DNA of 8,007 nt, taken from assembly GCA_003500135.1 (NCBI GenBank), contig DNTA01000232.1, positions 1-8,007 on the forward strand, in the 5' to 3' direction. The notes under the pieces were generated by a model, which saw nothing but the letters and a program-made list of their open reading frames with translations, was not told the origin of the DNA and did not search any database. The translations under genes were made by a program, and so were the position numbers. Position 1 is the first letter of the stretch; every line of letters begins with the position of its first letter. This stretch comes from Cytophagales bacterium. Lineage in GTDB: Bacteria; Bacteroidota; Bacteroidia; Cytophagales; Cyclobacteriaceae. Positions 1 through 6,761 of the stretch are shown here, in pieces.

Positions 1-240
1 AGTCAACTACGAAATGGGCCACGAATTTTGCGATTTTAATATTTTTATGCCATAAAATTAAATAAAAATAAAAAATTTGCAATACTTTGAGTAGTTAAAA
101 TGAGTTATTGGGTTTTGAAAATGCTAAACCTTAGAGCGTTTTGTTGGAAAAATGGTAATGTGTGAGGATAGCAAATGAGTAGTTTGCAAAGGATATTACA
201 TTGCTTATCAAGCCATAACAATACAAAACAAAAAATAAAT
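1..240. other. Left-end region with no supportable gene
   Basis: This AT-rich stretch has stops in every frame and no convincing coding region. One frame runs open from the window edge to a TAA at 53-55 (17 residues, ending NIFMP) and could be the tail of a gene lying to the left, but a second frame is also open to about base 63, so neither can be preferred. A weak inverted repeat, GCAAA (171-175) and TTTGC (183-187), sits in the middle. The last bases form the T-tract of the ettA terminator on the minus strand. Confidence 0.5.
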
Positions 241-261
241 AGGGCCCATTTTAAGGGCCCT
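225..261 (-). terminator. Intrinsic terminator of ettA
   Basis: Perfect 7-bp arms AGGGCCC (241-247) and GGGCCCT (255-261) enclose a 7-base loop. Read on the minus strand the stem is followed by a T-rich run (240 down to about 225). The stem begins only four bases past the ettA stop codon, the classic place for a Rho-independent terminator. The plus strand has no T-run directly after the stem, so it should work mainly in the minus direction. Confidence 0.88.
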
Positions 262-265
262 ACTA

Positions 266-1948
266 CTATTTCTGAAGTTTTTTGTATTTTAATCTATGCG
301 GAGTATCATCACCCAATCTTTTCTTTCGGTTTTCTTCATACTCTGTAAAATTCCCCTCGAACCAATATGTTTGAGAGTTCCCTTCGAAAGCTAAAATGTG
401 CGTCGCAATTCTATCAAGAAACCAGCGGTCGTGACTGATAACCACAGCACATCCAGCGTAGTTGTCGAGTGCATCTTCCAGTGCGCGAAGTGTGTTGACG
501 TCCAGGTCATTTGTCGGTTCGTCAAGTAATATCAAATTAGCGCCCTGTTTTAAAGAAAGAGCGAGGTGCATTCGATTTCTTTCTCCACCTGACAGGTCTT
601 TTACTTTTTTACATTGATCCGTTCCGTTAAAATTAAACTTGCTTACATAGGCCCTGGAATTGATTTCTTTACCACCTAGCATTATTAGTTCATTTCCTTC
701 GGAAATGGTCTCCCAAACATTTTTCCCAGGGTCAAGTGACTGATGTTCCTGGTCAAGATAAGCTATTTCCACAGTTGGGCCCACGTCAAAGGTTCCGCTA
801 TCTGGTTTTTCATTTCCCGTAATAAGTTTAAAGAGCGTGGTCTTTCCTGCTCCATTCGGTCCAATTACACCAACTATACCGCCTTGTGGCAGGGAAAAAC
901 TGAGGTCTTCGAAAAGTAATTTATCACCATAAGCTTTAGAAACATTTTTGGCGTCAATTACTTTTGTTCCCAGGCGTGGCCCCGAGGGGATATACAATTC
1001 AAGTTTGTCAATCTTTTCTTTGGAATCCTGATCGAGCAGCTTTTCATAGGCATTAATTCTGGACTTGGATTTGGCGTGCTTTGCTTTGGGCGACATTCTG
1101 ATCCATTCCAATTCTCTTTGAAGTGTCTTCTGCCTTTTGGATTCTGATTTTTCTTCCTGTGACAGCCTGTTTTCTTTTTGTTCAAGCCAGGAAGAATAAT
1201 TGCCTTTCCATGGTATTCCTTCCCCACGGTCAAGTTCCAGGATCCAGCCGGCTACATTGTCGAGAAAATACCTGTCGTGCGTAACTGCTATAACTGTTCC
1301 TTTATATTGTTTCAGGTGCTGCTCCAGCCAATGTACCGACTCTGCATCTAGATGGTTAGTTGGTTCGTCAAGTAAAAGAACATCGGGTTCTTCCAATAAT
1401 AAACGGCAAAGCGCCACACGTCTTTTTTCTCCACCCGATAAATGTTCAATCAAAGCTTCCTGAGGTGGACAATTCAAGGCGTCCATTGCCCGTTCAAGCC
1501 TGCTATCAAGCTCCCAGGCATTCAGGTTATCAAGTTTTTCCTGAACTTCAGCCTGTTTTTGAATCAGCTTATCCATCTTATCAGGGTCGTTCATTACCGA
1601 CTCTTCCGAAAAACGAAGATTGATATCTTCAAACTCTTTCAACAATCGCACTGTTTCTCCAACGCCTTCTTCCACTACTTCGCGCACCGTTTTTTCAGGA
1701 TCGATATGAGGTTCCTGCTCAAACATGCCAACCGTATAACCCGGAGAAAAGGCTATTTCACCCTGATATTCTGTATCTTTTCCGGCGATTATTCTTAACA
1801 GGGTACTTTTTCCTGACCCGTTAAGTCCCAGTACTCCGATTTTTGCTCCATAGAAAAATGATAAATATATATCTTTTAAAACTTGCTTTTTTGGCGGATA
1901 TATCTTACTAATTCCCGCCATGGAAAAGATGATTTTTTCGTCGCTCAT
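266..1948 (-). CDS. ettA: Energy-dependent translational throttle protein EttA (ABC-F ATPase)
   Basis: Cytoplasmic ABC-F protein with two ATPase domains and no membrane segment. In the family, EttA binds the ribosomal E site and gates the first elongation steps according to ATP/ADP level. Domain 1 shows Walker A GLNGSGKST (41-49), signature LSGGE (170-174), Walker B LLLDEPTNHLD (191-201, catalytic E195) and switch H224. An arm-like insertion lies at about 95-140, and a charged linker (P-site tRNA interaction motif) at about 245-320. Domain 2 shows GPNGAGKTT (363-371), LSGGE (452-456), LILLDEPTNDLD (472-483, E477) and H506. The 560-residue length fits EttA (about 555). All catalytic residues are intact in both domains. 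The start is ATG at 1948 and the stop TAG at 266-268. It appears monocistronic: its own terminator follows and it is divergent from the upstream gene. Other ABC-F members (Uup, antibiotic-resistance types) are possible, but the arm and linker layout favour EttA. Confidence 0.95.
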   Translation of the reverse strand: MSDEKIIFSMAGISKIYPPKKQVLKDIYLSFFYGAKIGVLGLNGSGKSTLLRIIAGKDTEYQGEIAFSPGYTVGMFEQEPHIDPEKTVREVVEEGVGETVRLLKEFEDINLRFSEESVMNDPDKMDKLIQKQAEVQEKLDNLNAWELDSRLERAMDALNCPPQEALIEHLSGGEKRRVALCRLLLEEPDVLLLDEPTNHLDAESVHWLEQHLKQYKGTVIAVTHDRYFLDNVAGWILELDRGEGIPWKGNYSSWLEQKENRLSQEEKSESKRQKTLQRELEWIRMSPKAKHAKSKSRINAYEKLLDQDSKEKIDKLELYIPSGPRLGTKVIDAKNVSKAYGDKLLFEDLSFSLPQGGIVGVIGPNGAGKTTLFKLITGNEKPDSGTFDVGPTVEIAYLDQEHQSLDPGKNVWETISEGNELIMLGGKEINSRAYVSKFNFNGTDQCKKVKDLSGGERNRMHLALSLKQGANLILLDEPTNDLDVNTLRALEDALDNYAGCAVVISHDRWFLDRIATHILAFEGNSQTYWFEGNFTEYEENRKKRLGDDTPHRLKYKKLQK

Positions 1949-2065
1949 ATATTTAAATTAAATGAAATGAATTAATAGCTTTTATATGTATATAATTTGT
2001 AAAGAACAAAAAACCTTTTATATAATATATCGTTGCAAGTGGGTAACTTTTGTTGTTCGATTGAG

Positions 2066-2073
2066 CAAAGGTA
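2066..2073 (-). promoter_or_regulatory. Candidate -7 element of the ettA promoter
   Basis: On the minus strand this reads TACCTTTG, a full match to the Bacteroidetes -7 consensus TAnnTTTG. No TTTG lies at the usual upstream distance; the nearest TTG (2101-2099) is 25 bases away. If used, it gives a leader of about 110 nt for ettA. The same octamer recurs upstream of queA, which supports it as a real promoter element. Confidence 0.5.
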
Positions 2074-2127
2074 GAATACTTGCTTAAAATATGGTTTTCA
2101 ATTAGTTATTATTTGATGTTTTTGTTG

Positions 2128-2157
2128 TTTGCAAATTTGAAATAAATTTTATTTTTG
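2128..2157 (+). promoter_or_regulatory. Bacteroidetes-type promoter of the DUF2795 gene
   Basis: TTTG (2128-2131), an 18-base spacer, then TATTTTTG (2150-2157) match the Bacteroidetes primary sigma promoter TTTG / TAnnTTTG in both elements and spacing. Transcription would begin near 2162-2164, leaving a leader of fewer than 20 bases before the ATG at 2181. This is the best-formed promoter in the window. Confidence 0.7.
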
Positions 2158-2180
2158 CACGATTATTAAAAGGGAAAGTT

Positions 2181-2402
2181 ATGTATTGGACATTAGAACT
2201 GGCGTCATACCTGGAAGATGCGCCTTGGCCTGCAACCAAGGATGAGTTGATTGATTATTCGATCCGTTCTGGAGCGCCAATGGAGGTAGTGGAAAACCTG
2301 CAGGAGTTGGAAGACGATGGTCAGCCCTATGAAAATATTGAAGAGATTTGGCCTGACTATCCGACAAAAGAGGATTTCTTTTTCAACGAAGACGAATATT
2401 AA
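2181..2402 (+). CDS. Small acidic DUF2795-type protein
   Basis: This 73-residue protein resembles the short DUF2795 proteins common in Bacteroidetes genomes; its function is not known. It has 21 Asp/Glu against 3 Lys/Arg, and a C-terminus (EDFFFNEDEY) that is strikingly acidic and aromatic. There is no signal peptide or membrane segment, so it should be cytoplasmic. Tryptophans at 3, 16 and 57 and the central helix-like part (about 20-45, DELIDYSIRSG...VVENLQEL) suggest a compact folded domain rather than a disordered tail. The start is ATG at 2181, preceded by the purine-rich AAAGGGAAAG and a good promoter; the stop is TAA at 2400-2402. It is a single-gene unit, divergent from ettA and convergent with ispD. 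The family call is from recognition of the sequence pattern, not a search. A partner-binding or regulatory role is only a guess from the charge. Confidence 0.88.
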   Translation: MYWTLELASYLEDAPWPATKDELIDYSIRSGAPMEVVENLQELEDDGQPYENIEEIWPDYPTKEDFFFNEDEY

Positions 2403-2406
2403 GAGC

Positions 2407-2429
2407 AAGGCGCTTATTGTGCCTTTTTT
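2407..2429 (+). terminator. Terminator of the DUF2795 gene, overlapping the ispD end
   Basis: Arms AAGGCGC (2407-2413) and GTGCCTT (2419-2425), with one G-T wobble and a TTATT loop, run into six T bases (2424-2429). It begins five bases after the DUF2795 stop. From 2414 onward it overlaps the stop and last codons of the convergent ispD gene. The minus strand lacks a proper T-run after the stem, so it terminates ispD poorly at best. Confidence 0.7.
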
Positions 2430-3094
2430 CTATATCTTATGATTGCACCGGCAATCCATAAATCTTCAGGTGTAGTAATTTTAATATTTTCGTAACTGCC
2501 TTCGAATAGTGAGATTTTGTGACCTGCAGCTTCAGCTACGCTGGCATCATCAGTCATATCAGGTTGTTCATCCAAATTATAGGCTTGCAAGATAATATCG
2601 CTTTTAAATGTTTGAGGTGTTTGAATAATGCGATATTTTGATCGATCTACCGCTTTAGTAGTATCCTGATCAGCTTGTCTAATGCTTTCTTTTAATCTTA
2701 CCGCTGCTACAGCGCTTCCATGAATTTTGGCGATTTGAAATGACGCCCCGATAATTTCTTTATGTATTAAAGGTCTTACACCGTCATGTATGGCAACCAC
2801 ACTGTTTGCAGGTACCTTTTTCAGACCGTTTTTCACAGATTGAAATCTGCTTCTCCCACCAGATACCAACTGATGTGAAATTGAAAAATGGTGTTTGTTG
2901 CATAGCTGTTTCCAATACTCCATTTCACTTTCGGGCAATACCACAACAATAGTCAGCGTATCAGAATAAGCATGAAAAGCTTCCAATGTATGCATCAAAA
3001 CAGGTTTTTTATCAAGTAGAAGAAACTGCTTCGATACTTTACTTTTCATTCGGGTTCCCGTTCCACCCGCTACTATGATGGCATATTCATCCAT
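2414..3094 (-). CDS. ispD: 2-C-methyl-D-erythritol 4-phosphate cytidylyltransferase
   Basis: Cytosolic enzyme of the MEP (non-mevalonate) isoprenoid pathway. It joins CTP and 2-C-methyl-D-erythritol 4-phosphate into CDP-methylerythritol, releasing pyrophosphate. The N-terminal nucleotide-binding loop AGGTGTRM (9-16) and KQF (22-24) supply the family's catalytic Arg and Lys (R15, K22). Also present are SGGRSRFQSV (78-87), HDGVRPL (103-109, metal/CTP-binding D104), QTPQTF (158-163), DMTDDASV (179-186) and ENIKITTPEDL (202-212, substrate-contact K205). The 226-residue length is typical. The start is ATG at 3094; the stop is TAA at 2414-2416. It is a single-domain IspD with no fused IspF, and neither ispF nor other pathway genes are adjacent. 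It follows queA on the same strand after 57 bases, but a strong hairpin terminator lies between, so co-transcription would need read-through. I saw no clear promoter of its own. The related TarI/ribitol-5-phosphate cytidylyltransferases are less likely. Confidence 0.93.
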   Translation of the reverse strand: MDEYAIIVAGGTGTRMKSKVSKQFLLLDKKPVLMHTLEAFHAYSDTLTIVVVLPESEMEYWKQLCNKHHFSISHQLVSGGRSRFQSVKNGLKKVPANSVVAIHDGVRPLIHKEIIGASFQIAKIHGSAVAAVRLKESIRQADQDTTKAVDRSKYRIIQTPQTFKSDIILQAYNLDEQPDMTDDASVAEAAGHKISLFEGSYENIKITTPEDLWIAGAIIRYRKKAQ

Positions 3095-3104
3095 TATTGA
3101 TATA

Positions 3105-3131
3105 TTAAAAAAGGGGCAATATTGCCCCTTT
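3105..3131 (-). terminator. Intrinsic terminator of queA, in the ispD leader
   Basis: A perfect 22-bp palindrome at 3110-3131, with core arms GGGGCAAT and ATTGCCCC, is followed on the minus strand by six T bases (3112-3107, partly inside the stem). It starts 20 bases after the queA stop and ends about 15 bases before the ispD ATG. It thus fits a queA terminator but also occupies the ispD leader. Confidence 0.85.
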
Positions 3132-3151
3132 CAACGTATAATATTTGCTAC

Positions 3152-4198
3152 TTAAAGGATTAGCATGGCATCGCCATAGCTGAAAAACCTGTATTTTTCT
3201 TTTATTGCTTCCTGATACGCCTCCATAATCAAATCATAACCTCCAAATGCACAGGCCATCATTAATAATGTTGATTCGGGCATGTGAAAGTTTGTGATCA
3301 GTGCATTACAAATTTTAAATTCATATGGAGGGAAGATAAATTTGTCAGTCCAGCCTTCGCGAGGTTTTAGCCGGCCATTTGCCGAAACTGACGATTCGAG
3401 CGCCCGCATGGTGGTTGTACCTACTGAAACGACTCGTTTTTTGTGGTCGAGTGCGTTGTTCACTAATTCAACAGTAGTATCCGGAACCTGGTAATTTTCC
3501 GAGTCCATCTTGTGCTTGGTCAAATCCTCCACATCTACCGGTCGAAAACTGCCCAGACCAACATGTAAGGTGATTGGAGTTGTTTCCACACCTTTTATTT
3601 CCAAACGTTTTAAAAGTTGTTTTGTAAAATGCAGACCTGCCGTAGGCGCTGCTACTGCGCCTTCGTACTTGGCATAAATGGTCTGGTACCTTTCTCTGTC
3701 GGAAGCTTCGGTGTTTCGCTTTATATACTTCGGAAGGGGCGTTTCACCCAATGAATGAATAATTTGCCTTAATTCCTCGTCAGTTCCGTCATATAAGAAA
3801 CGGATTGTCCTACCTCTTGAGGTAGTATTATCGATCACTTCAGCAACAAGGTCACCTTCTCCAAAATATAGCTTATTACCAACTCTGATTTTCCTAGCAG
3901 GGTCTACCAGTACATCCCAAAGCCTCATTTCTTTGTTTAGCTCTCGAAGCAGGAAAACTTCGATTTTGGCCCCTGTTTTTTCTTTATTACCATAAAGCCT
4001 GGCAGGAAAGACTTTTGTGTCGTTTACTACGATAACATCTCCATCATCGAAGTATTCGATAATGTCCTTAAATGTTTTATGTTCAATTTTACCGGTGTCC
4101 CGATGGACAACCATCATACGTGATTCATCCCTGTTTTCTGCCGGATATAATGCCACCAAACCAGCTGGCAAATCAAACTTGAATTCTGATAATTTCAT
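3152..4198 (-). CDS. queA: S-adenosylmethionine:tRNA ribosyltransferase-isomerase QueA
   Basis: QueA transfers and isomerises the ribose of S-adenosylmethionine onto 7-aminomethyl-7-deazaguanine already placed at the wobble position of GUN-anticodon tRNAs, giving epoxyqueuosine. It is cytoplasmic. Family motifs are all present and in order: [10 protein letters not shown] (59-68), [11 protein letters not shown] (151-161), [20 protein letters not shown] (170-189), [10 protein letters not shown] (212-221), [10 protein letters not shown] (260-269) and [18 protein letters not shown] (303-320), with [12 protein letters not shown] at the C-terminus. The 348-residue length is close to the usual 340-356. 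The start is ATG at 4198, and the protein begins [11 protein letters not shown] as expected for the family. Other queuosine genes (tgt, queC-G) are not in the window. A TACCTTTG promoter element and a small leader hairpin lie upstream; a strong terminator follows the stop. Confidence 0.97.
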   Translation of the reverse strand: MKLSEFKFDLPAGLVALYPAENRDESRMMVVHRDTGKIEHKTFKDIIEYFDDGDVIVVNDTKVFPARLYGNKEKTGAKIEVFLLRELNKEMRLWDVLVDPARKIRVGNKLYFGEGDLVAEVIDNTTSRGRTIRFLYDGTDEELRQIIHSLGETPLPKYIKRNTEASDRERYQTIYAKYEGAVAAPTAGLHFTKQLLKRLEIKGVETTPITLHVGLGSFRPVDVEDLTKHKMDSENYQVPDTTVELVNNALDHKKRVVSVGTTTMRALESSVSANGRLKPREGWTDKFIFPPYEFKICNALITNFHMPESTLLMMACAFGGYDLIMEAYQEAIKEKYRFFSYGDAMLIL

Positions 4199-4212
4199 AC
4201 TTAATATTACGG

Positions 4213-4231
4213 TATTAGACGAAATCTAATA
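4213..4231 (-). promoter_or_regulatory. Small hairpin in the queA leader
   Basis: Perfect 7-bp arms TATTAGA (4213-4219) and TCTAATA (4225-4231) enclose a 5-base loop. It lies between the candidate queA promoter and the queA ATG, ending 14 bases upstream of the start codon, so it would form in the mRNA leader next to the ribosome site. The stem is AT-rich and weak. It lacks the conserved sequence of a preQ1 riboswitch. Confidence 0.4.
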
Positions 4232-4251
4232 ATTTGAAATTGAAAAGACTG

Positions 4252-4259
4252 CAAAGGTA
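4252..4259 (-). promoter_or_regulatory. Candidate -7 element of the queA promoter
   Basis: The minus strand reads TACCTTTG here, the same octamer as upstream of ettA and a full match to the Bacteroidetes -7 consensus. The start of transcription would be near 4245, giving a leader of about 47 nt. No clear -33 TTTG is found at the usual spacing. Confidence 0.5.
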
Positions 4260-4305
4260 ATAAAAGAATAACGAATTTTTATCAGACACAAAAAAATAAA
4301 TAAAA

Positions 4306-5556
4306 TTGATTTATATAAGATTACTATTTGAGAGTATCAGATTTGCCGTAAATGCCTTGCGGGTAAATCCATTGCGCACCATCCTTTCGTTAACCGGGGT
4401 AACTATTGGTGTTTTTACCATAATAGCCGTATTAACGGTAGTAGATTCACTTGAGCGCAGTGTAAAAAACAGCTTCTCCTTTTTGGGAGCTGGAGTTATT
4501 TATGTAGAAAAGTGGCCTTTCGTCGGCAGTCCGGATTTTCCATGGTGGAAATACCTGCAAAGACCCGAAGCGACCTATGAAGAATACAAGTTTTTAGAAA
4601 AGAATGCTACCTGGCATGATGGTATTTGCATTTTTGCAATCAAAGGCAATTCAACGATCAAACACGAAAATAATAGTGTGGGCAATAAGAACCTTTTCGG
4701 GGTCACGTATGGTCATTCAGATATTTTTGAGTTAGAGTTTGAAGATGGAAGGTATTTCTCGAGGCAGGAAATTGAACATGCCAATAATGTGGCAATAATT
4801 GGCTCCAAAGTAGCAGAGGGCCTTTTTGGAGATAACAATGCTGTGGATCAAACGATTAAAGTTAAAGGCTTAAAGTTCAGGGTTATAGGCGTGATGAAGG
4901 AAGAAGGGGAGAGTTTGCTTGATACCCCCAGTAGCGATGACAATATATTGATACCATTTAACTCTTTCAGAAAGCTTTACTATGTAGGTAAATATAATGG
5001 TATTGGTGCCAGAATTGGTCTAAAAGGTAAGGAAAGTGATGAAGACCTGGCCAATCTTGAGGGTGAAATTACCGGATTGATGCGGATCAAGAGAGGTTTA
5101 AAGCCGAAAGAGGAAAACAATTTCGAATTGAACAGGCCTGAGGCAATAGCAAATGCCATAGGCAATGTTTTTAAAGTGCTTAAAATCGCCGGTGCAATAA
5201 TTGGCGGCATATCCATGTTGATTGGAGCCGTTGGGATAGCCAATATAATGTTTGTATCGGTAAAAGAGCGTACCAATATTATTGGTATACAAAAATCCCT
5301 GGGAGCTAAGAATTATTTTATTCTTTATCAGTTCCTTTTTGAGTCTGTGGTATTAAGCACAATAGGAGGGGGTGTCGGAATATTTCTGGTGTACCTGGTT
5401 ACATTTTTGCCTACCGGAACTTTAGAGTTGATGCTTACACCGTTTAATATAATTGTTGGTGTTGGGGTTTCGGCAATCATTGGTATGTTATCGGGTATCA
5501 TTCCCGCTTCTCAGGGCGCCAATATGGATCCTGTAATTGCAATTAGAACACAATAA
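4306..5556 (+). CDS. MacB/FtsX-family ABC transporter permease
   Basis: Inner-membrane permease subunit with the MacB layout. Membrane segment 1 is at about 26-46 (ILSLTGVTIGVFTIIAVLTV). A large extracytoplasmic MacB-type domain follows at about 47-285. Three more segments lie at about 291-315, 343-367 and 381-400. The cytoplasmic coupling loop SVKERTNIIGIQKSLGAK (318-335) and the C-terminal PASQGANMDPVIAIRTQ (400-416) are FtsX-family hallmarks. The 416-residue length fits. No ATPase domain is fused and none is encoded next door, so its ATP-binding partner must lie elsewhere; the cargo is unknown. The start is chosen as TTG at 4306: an in-frame TAA lies at 4297-4299, no ATG is available before the conserved N-terminus, and the sequence upstream is A-rich as expected for Bacteroidetes. 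It is transcribed alone, divergent from queA and convergent with recA. Confidence 0.9.
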   Translation: MIYIRLLFESIRFAVNALRVNPLRTILSLTGVTIGVFTIIAVLTVVDSLERSVKNSFSFLGAGVIYVEKWPFVGSPDFPWWKYLQRPEATYEEYKFLEKNATWHDGICIFAIKGNSTIKHENNSVGNKNLFGVTYGHSDIFELEFEDGRYFSRQEIEHANNVAIIGSKVAEGLFGDNNAVDQTIKVKGLKFRVIGVMKEEGESLLDTPSSDDNILIPFNSFRKLYYVGKYNGIGARIGLKGKESDEDLANLEGEITGLMRIKRGLKPKEENNFELNRPEAIANAIGNVFKVLKIAGAIIGGISMLIGAVGIANIMFVSVKERTNIIGIQKSLGAKNYFILYQFLFESVVLSTIGGGVGIFLVYLVTFLPTGTLELMLTPFNIIVGVGVSAIIGMLSGIIPASQGANMDPVIAIRTQ

Positions 5557-5582
5557 AAAGGAGGTTGATCAACCTCCTTTTT
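5555..5582. terminator. Bidirectional terminator shared by the permease gene and recA
   Basis: A perfect 28-bp palindrome with core arms GGAGGTTGA and TCAACCTCC is flanked by A-runs on the left and T-runs on the right, so a stem plus T-tract forms on both strands. It overlaps the permease stop codon (TAA, 5554-5556) and lies 18 bases past the recA stop (5601-5603). It should therefore end both convergent transcripts. Confidence 0.92.
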
Positions 5583-5600
5583 TATTACCAAATTGGTTTT

Positions 5601-6626
5601 TTACGCTTTTTCTGCTGTTTCCTCTGTTTCTACTCCGTTTATATGGGCCCTGATTTTCCCCTCGAGCTCTTCCATCAGCTCAGGGTTATCTATGATCAAT
5701 TGTTTTACAGCATCACGTCCTTGTCCAAGTTTGTTGTCGCTGTAGGAAAACCAGCTTCCTGATTTTTTGATAATATTCAGCTCTACGCCCAGATCAATAA
5801 TTTCACCGGCTTTAGAGATGCCTTCTCCATACATTATGTCAAACTCAACCACTTTGAAGGGAGGGGCTACTTTATTCTTTACAACCTTTACACGGGTGCG
5901 GTTACCCATTACCTTATCGGCACTTTCCTTTATTTGCCCAATTCTCCTGATATCGAGCCTTACGGACGAGTAAAACTTCAATGCATTACCTCCGGTAGTG
6001 GTTTCGGGGTTGCCGAACATTACACCGATTTTTTCACGTAATTGGTTGATGAAAATGCAGGAACAACCTGTTTTATTAATTGTACCGGTAAGCTTCCTCA
6101 AGGCCTGTGACATTAACCTGGCCTGAAGGCCCATTTTTGAATCTCCCATCTCGCCTTCCAATTCACCTTTGGGTACAAGTGCGGCAACAGAGTCAATTAC
6201 AATGATATCTATAGCCCCTGACCGGATAAGGTGTTCAGTGATCTCAAGTGCCTGTTCACCATTATCAGGCTGGGAAATCAATAAATTTTCCGTATAGATA
6301 CCCAGTTTTTCGGCATAAGTCTTGTCAAAGGCATGTTCAGCATCTATAATGGCTGCCAGCCCGCCTTTTTTTTGCGCTTCAGCTATGCAATGCATGGCAA
6401 GTGTGGTTTTACCCGAGGATTCCGGACCGTAAATTTCTACAATTCTGCCCCTTGGTATACCGCCTACTCCCAACGCTATGTCCAAACTGATTGAACCTGT
6501 TGAGATTGCCGGAACATCAACAATGTGCTCATCACTGAGTTTCATTACTGTTCCTTTACCAAAGGTTTTTTCAAGTTTATCTATTGTAAGTTGTAGTGCT
6601 TTTAGCTTTTCGTTCTTTTCACTCAT
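5601..6626 (-). CDS. recA: Recombinase RecA
   Basis: RecA polymerises on single-stranded DNA with ATP, drives homologous strand exchange and, where an SOS system exists, stimulates LexA-type self-cleavage. Visible features: Walker A GPESSGKT (67-74), catalytic Glu in DAEHAF (E97), Walker B IIVIDS (141-146, D145), the L1 loop region [10 protein letters not shown] (157-166), and the L2 DNA-binding loop at about 194-217, including [19 protein letters not shown] (201-219). The C-terminal domain ends in an acidic tail ([10 protein letters not shown]) that in the family tempers DNA binding. The 341-residue length is normal, with no intein or frameshift. The start is ATG at 6626. It is monocistronic here, ending in a shared bidirectional terminator; recX is not adjacent within the window. 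A TATTTTTG promoter element and a palindrome upstream suggest regulated expression. Confidence 0.98.
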   Translation of the reverse strand: MSEKNEKLKALQLTIDKLEKTFGKGTVMKLSDEHIVDVPAISTGSISLDIALGVGGIPRGRIVEIYGPESSGKTTLAMHCIAEAQKKGGLAAIIDAEHAFDKTYAEKLGIYTENLLISQPDNGEQALEITEHLIRSGAIDIIVIDSVAALVPKGELEGEMGDSKMGLQARLMSQALRKLTGTINKTGCSCIFINQLREKIGVMFGNPETTTGGNALKFYSSVRLDIRRIGQIKESADKVMGNRTRVKVVKNKVAPPFKVVEFDIMYGEGISKAGEIIDLGVELNIIKKSGSWFSYSDNKLGQGRDAVKQLIIDNPELMEELEGKIRAHINGVETEETAEKA

Positions 6627-6666
6627 ATCTGTAAATGAAATTGTGGTGTTAAATTTATAGCCTACG

Positions 6667-6674
6667 CAAAAATA
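6667..6674 (-). promoter_or_regulatory. Candidate -7 element of the recA promoter
   Basis: The minus strand reads TATTTTTG, a full consensus match and identical to the -7 element of the DUF2795 gene. It lies 40 bases upstream of the recA ATG, giving a leader of about 33 nt. No TTTG is present at the -33 position; that stretch is instead occupied by a palindrome. Confidence 0.55.
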
Positions 6675-6675
6675 A

Positions 6676-6697
6676 GAAAAGTGATCGATTACTTTTC
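6676..6697. promoter_or_regulatory. 22-bp near-perfect palindrome, possible operator at recA
   Basis: Arms GAAAAGT (6676-6682) and ACTTTTC (6691-6697) flank an ATCGAT centre (6684-6689). Ten of eleven symmetric base pairs match; the one break is G6683 against T6690. It begins one base upstream of the candidate recA -7 element and covers the spacer and -33 region, where a bound dimeric regulator would affect RNA polymerase. It is not followed by a T-run that would make it a terminator for any gene. No match to a named operator is claimed. Confidence 0.5.
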
Positions 6698-6761
6698 CGG
6701 GCTTACTTTTTATATTTTCACAAATCTATTATTTACGATTATTTATTCCTAAATTTATTAG

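Noticed and set aside
2..55. Possible C-terminal tail of a gene entering from the left edge (17 codons ending at TAA 53-55)
   Set aside because: Too short to recognise, and another frame is also open over the same bases; coding cannot be told from chance.
1442..1798. 118-codon plus-strand open frame inside ettA
   Set aside because: Antisense shadow of a clear ettA coding region; its composition follows the reverse complement of conserved ABC-F sequence and it matches no family I know.
4213..4250. preQ1 riboswitch upstream of queA
   Set aside because: The leader has a small hairpin but lacks the C-rich loop and A-rich pseudoknot tail of the known classes.
4980..5292. Minus-strand open frames of 98 and 64 codons inside the permease gene
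   Set aside because: Both lie wholly antisense to the conserved FtsX domain and show no domain motif or ribosome site.
5560..5565. GGAGGT resembling a strong Shine-Dalgarno site
   Set aside because: It is one arm of the bidirectional terminator and has no start codon at a sensible distance.
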